Shown one piece after another: positions 61,158 through 64,000 of a DNA stretch of 64,000 nucleotides (positions are counted from its first letter, which is position 1; each line of letters starts with the position of its first letter). The translations under genes and the position numbers were made by a program. The stretch lies in contig QJJF01000012.1 in assembly GCA_003202005.1 (NCBI GenBank), positions 109,274 through 173,273 on the forward strand. The letters are read 5' to 3'. Origin of the DNA: Williamsia faeni (GTDB lineage Bacteria; Actinomycetota; Actinomycetes; Mycobacteriales; Mycobacteriaceae). Below the pieces are notes generated by a model. It saw only the letters and a list, made by a program, of their open reading frames with translations, searched no databases and was not told the origin of the DNA.

Positions 61158-61337
61158 TCAGCGATTGACGGTGGTGCGGGGATGAAGGTACGGAAGATCT
61201 GCCGGATCCAGCGGGAAAAGGGTGTCACCGAAGGGCGACAGCGATCCGGAGCGATTGGACGCGAACTCACTGACGGCGTACTCGCCGTCAGGAACTACAG
61301 GCCAACCGTTGTCCACATACTTCTCTTTTTCAGCCAC
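61158..61337 (-). CDS. Small conserved protein (Rv0863-like)
   Basis: 59 aa from GTG 61337 (AEKEKYVDNGWPVVPDGEYA, then VSEFASNRSGSLSPFGDTLFPLDPADLPYL). No signal or membrane segment. The position between moaC and the XPB-associated gene and the YVDNGWPVVPDGEYAVSEFA block point to the mycobacterial Rv0863 family; its function is unknown. Ends 3 bp before the moaC start, so translation is likely coupled, which hints at a link with molybdenum cofactor synthesis. Divergent from the helicase-associated gene by 42 bp. Confidence 0.65.
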   Translation of the reverse strand: MAEKEKYVDNGWPVVPDGEYAVSEFASNRSGSLSPFGDTLFPLDPADLPYLHPRTTVNR

Positions 61338-61379
61338 GGCGGTAATTGTGCCATGACCGCCGCGCATATCATCTACTGG

Positions 61380-63695
61380 ATGAGCCCCGACCAGCCAATC
61401 AGCCTGGCCGACGACCTCGCCGCGCGCAGCGACGAACTCCTGCTTGATCTCCTGCAGGCCCGGCCGGACCTGGCGAGTCCGCCTCCGCCAGGTGTCACCG
61501 TTCTCGCGCAGAGGGCGTTGTCGGCGGCCTCGATCAATCGATGTGGCGAGGATCTGGACGTGCTCGCGGTGGCGGTCCTCGAAACCCTGGACGCACTAGG
61601 ACGGGCGTCCGGCGGTGGACCCGTTGCTGCCGCGGCCATCATCGAGGCCCTGTCCGAACGTGCGGCGCCGGATGCGATCGGCGCCCGGATCGACTCCCTG
61701 GTGGCGTTGGCCCTCATCTGGGGTCCACAAGAAGCCCTGCAGACCGGACCGCACATGCCGGCCGCATGGCCCTGGCGCTCACCGCTGGCCACCGCACCCG
61801 TCAACCTGCTCGACCTCGCCTCGATCCGGGCGAAAATCGACGGACTCGGCGAGCGCGAACGCGAACTGCTGACGACCCTGACCTCCGGGCCCGGCCTGGG
61901 CCGGACCCGCGACGCCGCACTCGGACCGGACTCGGATCGGCCGGTCCCCCAGCTGGTCCACCAGGACATGCTGGTGGTGGTCGACGAACAGACCGTCGAA
62001 CTGCCCGTGGTGATCGGACAATTGCTGCGCGACGAGGACCCCGCCGAACCCCGGAGTCTGCGGCCACCGGAATTGACCGGCGGTGGCGGGCGCAAGATCG
62101 GACTCGGCGAGGTGGATGCGGCGGCAGCCGGTGAAGCCCTGGAGTTCTTGCGGCACAGCACCGATGTACTCGAGGCCCTCGGCGCCCAGCCGGCCACCGT
62201 CCTGCGGGCCGGCGGAATGGGTGTCCGTGAGATCCGCCGCCTGACCAAGGTCGTGGCCGTCGACGAGAAACGGATGGGCCTGGTACTCGAGGTCCTCTCG
62301 GGCCTGCGTCTGATCGACTCCGGTTTCCCCGTGCCCGACGTCTCCGACGGTCTGGAACCGTCCTGGGCGCCAACAACATCCACCGACAGCTGGATCCATC
62401 AGAGCCCCGAACGGCGGTGGTACTCCATCGCGTCGGCGTGGATCGATCTGCACCGCCGCCCGTGGCAGATCGGCGACCGGACCCCCGACGGCACGATCGT
62501 CGGCGCGCTTGTCGGCGCGATTCCGGAGGGTGCCGCACGCGCCGAACGACTGCTGGTTCTGCAGGCCCTGGCCGAGGCCAAGCCCGGCGCCGCCGTCACA
62601 CCCACGTCACTCGGCAGGCAGATCGCGTGGCGCCATCCCCGCTGGATCCGCCGCCTGCCGAAGGCAACAATTGCCGAAACACTTTCCGAAGCACAGGCAT
62701 TGGGCCTGGTCGCCCATGGCGCCCTGACGTCCGCGGGCCGCGAGATCGTCGCCGCGGGTAGCGCCGAGGACATCGAGACGCAGACACTGGGCGCGATGGC
62801 GCGGTCCATTCCGGCACCCATCGATTTCTTCCTGGCCCAGGCCGATCAGACGATCACCGCTCCGGGCCCCCTGACCCCTGAGCTGACCGCCGACCTCAGC
62901 CTGGTCGCCGACCTCGAATCCGGTGGCGCCGCATCGGTGTACCGGGTGTCCGAGGCGACCGTCCGGCGCGCTCTCGACGCCGGCCGGACCGGCACCGAGT
63001 TGCTCACGTTCTTCACATCTCATTCGAAAACACCGGTGCCACAATCGATCTCCTACCTGATCGACGATGTCGCACGCAAACACGGACAACTCCGCGTCGG
63101 CGTGGCCAGCAGCTTCATCCGATGTGAGGACCCGACCACATTGGCGGCGGTCCTCAGTTCCCCGGTGGCCGAAGCACTCTCGCTGCGGGCGCTGGCTCCC
63201 ACCGTCGCGGTGACCTCGGAGCCATTGATCGACGTGCTCGAGCGTCTCCGTGCCGCCGGGTTCGCCCCGGCCGGTGAGGACGCCGAGGGTGAACTGGTCG
63301 ATCTGCGATTCCGGGGCGCCCGGCTTCCCACTCCGCGCGAACGTCACAGCGCGCGCAAAACGTCGCTGTCGCTGCCCAGCCGGGATCGGCTCGGCGCGGT
63401 GCTGACCCATATGCGTTCGCAGGATGCGGCGAACTCCGCGACGCTGGTCCGCCCCGGTAAGGGGGGTTCGTCGGTGACGGGCGGCGGACTGCCGGCCACT
63501 GCCCTGTTGCAAAAGGCCCTGAGCTCGAAGAGCACAGTGCGATTGGGATACGTCAATGCGGAAGGTTTTGCGAGTCGTCACGTCGTGGTCCCCCGGCTGA
63601 TCGGTGCCGGCCAGGTGATTGCAGTCGAGCCCGGCACCGACGACGAGCACCGGTTCTCACTACACCGCATCACCACCGTCGAGATGGTCGACTGA
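61380..63695 (+). CDS. Helicase-associated protein (XPB/Ssl2-like helicase N-terminal domain; Rv0862c-like)
   Basis: 771 aa, soluble, Ala/Leu-rich repetitive helical protein. It contains winged-helix-like segments and the C-terminal block LSLPSRDRLGAVLTHMRSQD and TVRLGYVNAEGFASRHVVVP (a WYL-like beta end) known from the actinobacterial XPB/Ssl2 helicase N-terminal domain family, without Walker motifs. In mycobacteria the gene (Rv0862c) sits beside ercc3 (XPB helicase), suggesting a role in DNA repair; no helicase gene is visible in this window. ATG 61380 is chosen from a TATCAT -10-like element 8 bp upstream and family length; ATG 61353 is the alternative. Confidence 0.82.
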   Translation: MSPDQPISLADDLAARSDELLLDLLQARPDLASPPPPGVTVLAQRALSAASINRCGEDLDVLAVAVLETLDALGRASGGGPVAAAAIIEALSERAAPDAIGARIDSLVALALIWGPQEALQTGPHMPAAWPWRSPLATAPVNLLDLASIRAKIDGLGERERELLTTLTSGPGLGRTRDAALGPDSDRPVPQLVHQDMLVVVDEQTVELPVVIGQLLRDEDPAEPRSLRPPELTGGGGRKIGLGEVDAAAAGEALEFLRHSTDVLEALGAQPATVLRAGGMGVREIRRLTKVVAVDEKRMGLVLEVLSGLRLIDSGFPVPDVSDGLEPSWAPTTSTDSWIHQSPERRWYSIASAWIDLHRRPWQIGDRTPDGTIVGALVGAIPEGAARAERLLVLQALAEAKPGAAVTPTSLGRQIAWRHPRWIRRLPKATIAETLSEAQALGLVAHGALTSAGREIVAAGSAEDIETQTLGAMARSIPAPIDFFLAQADQTITAPGPLTPELTADLSLVADLESGGAASVYRVSEATVRRALDAGRTGTELLTFFTSHSKTPVPQSISYLIDDVARKHGQLRVGVASSFIRCEDPTTLAAVLSSPVAEALSLRALAPTVAVTSEPLIDVLERLRAAGFAPAGEDAEGELVDLRFRGARLPTPRERHSARKTSLSLPSRDRLGAVLTHMRSQDAANSATLVRPGKGGSSVTGGGLPATALLQKALSSKSTVRLGYVNAEGFASRHVVVPRLIGAGQVIAVEPGTDDEHRFSLHRITTVEMVD

Positions 63696-63865
63696 CGGCC
63701 GCGACCGAATTGTCCGGCGGCGGTGCGGCCGCCCAGACCATCTGGACGACAGCACCTTTCGCCTCACACTATGGAGTTGTCAACGTACGTGCGCGGTCCC
63801 GGTGCACAACCGGGTGCGTCTTGGGAAGTTCGTGGCTCACAAGATCGAGATCAGGCGGCGGCAGT
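63696..63865. other. Non-coding gap between convergent genes
   Basis: 170 bp between the helicase-associated gene and the edge HNH gene. I see no convincing gene or T-tailed hairpin; the reading frames across it are not actinobacterial in codon pattern. Confidence 0.5.
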
Positions 63866-64000
63866 TCAGGCAGCGAGTGTCAACGTTCGTCGGTTGTAGG
63901 CCGGTAGTGGTCTTCGCTGCGGGTCGATGTCAGCCGGCGGGATCAGCCACGGATGCCCATCGGAGCCCATGATCACCTCCCAGTCGGTGTGGTGGACCGC
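63866..64000 (-). CDS. C-terminal fragment of a DUF222/HNH endonuclease-type protein (13E12 repeat family)
   Basis: The reverse strand reads 44 codons to TGA: TDWEVIMGSDGHPWLIPPAD followed by IDPQRRPLPAYNRRTLTLAA. The motif GSDGHPWLIPP-x-DIDP-x-R-x-P-x-P-x-x-N-RR is the usual C-terminus of the multi-copy actinobacterial DUF222-HNH (13E12 repeat) proteins. The HNH motif itself is outside the window. These genes are often mobile and repetitive in Mycobacteriales genomes. Confidence 0.75.
   Translation of the reverse strand, partial: AVHHTDWEVIMGSDGHPWLIPPADIDPQRRPLPAYNRRTLTLAA

Noticed and set aside
60564..61379. Extension of the helicase-associated gene back to 60564
   Set aside because: It would run antisense across moaC and the small upstream gene; protein length and a -10-like element support the start at 61380.

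Overview
The window is GC-rich, densely coded DNA from an actinobacterium of the order Mycobacteriales (Gordonia/Rhodococcus/Williamsia-like; the genus cannot be fixed from sequence alone). Gene content and neighbourhood follow the Mycobacterium tuberculosis block Rv0862c-Rv0889c as I remember it: citA, serC, sepH, a SpoU/TrmH methyltransferase, MarR, a DUF2530 protein, a DUF3027 protein, an MFS protein, a DUF2771 lipoprotein-like protein, cspB, moaA2/moaD2, rpfA, moaE2, mog, moaC2 and the XPB-associated protein. Frequent GTG starts, ATGA/GTGA stop-start overlaps, several probable leaderless promoters and DmdR/IdeR-type iron boxes fit this placement.

Left arm (1-9.4 kb): the last codons of a GH15 glucoamylase/trehalase-like enzyme; pxpB-pxpC (5-oxoprolinase); a leftward ADH / NTF2-like / SDR operon divergent from a TetR regulator; an MpaB-type (DUF2236) oxygenase behind a palindrome-bearing promoter; an AarF/UbiB kinase; an MFS transporter; and pdxH. 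Core block (9.4-27.4 kb): citA, a striking 18-bp inverted repeat, serC, sepH, a DUF6928-like gene, an rRNA/tRNA methyltransferase, an Eis-like acetyltransferase, MarR, DUF2530, PAP2 phosphatase, a 920-aa sacsin/Hsp90-like ATPase, DUF3027, MFS, DUF2771, cspB, a small membrane protein, a flavin reductase, moaA, moaD and rpfA under a c-di-AMP (ydaO) riboswitch.

Siderophore island (27.5-59.7 kb): inserted exactly between rpfA and moaE2. It holds 2,3-dihydroxybenzoate (DHB) genes (entA, a stand-alone isochorismatase, entE), an aryl carrier protein fused to an ornithine N-hydroxylase, three NRPS subunits (1075, 2548 and 4348 aa), a siderophore-interacting reductase, an EntS-like exporter and an Fe-siderophore-binding lipoprotein. 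Four iron boxes flank the transcription units. Reading the adenylation codes by eye, the line is DHB - Gly - (unassigned, displaced Asp) - D-Thr - N5-hydroxy-ornithine type - Ser - (unassigned, Glu278) - thioesterase: a mixed catecholate/hydroxamate siderophore. The largest NRPS starts with an unusual run of three condensation-superfamily domains, two of them with destroyed active sites. No isochorismate synthase, MbtH protein, PPTase, hydroxamate acyltransferase or importer permease is visible here.

Right arm (59.7-64 kb): moaE, mog, moaC, a small Rv0863-like gene, the Rv0862c-like XPB/Ssl2 helicase-associated protein, and the C-terminus of a DUF222/HNH (13E12-type) protein at the edge.
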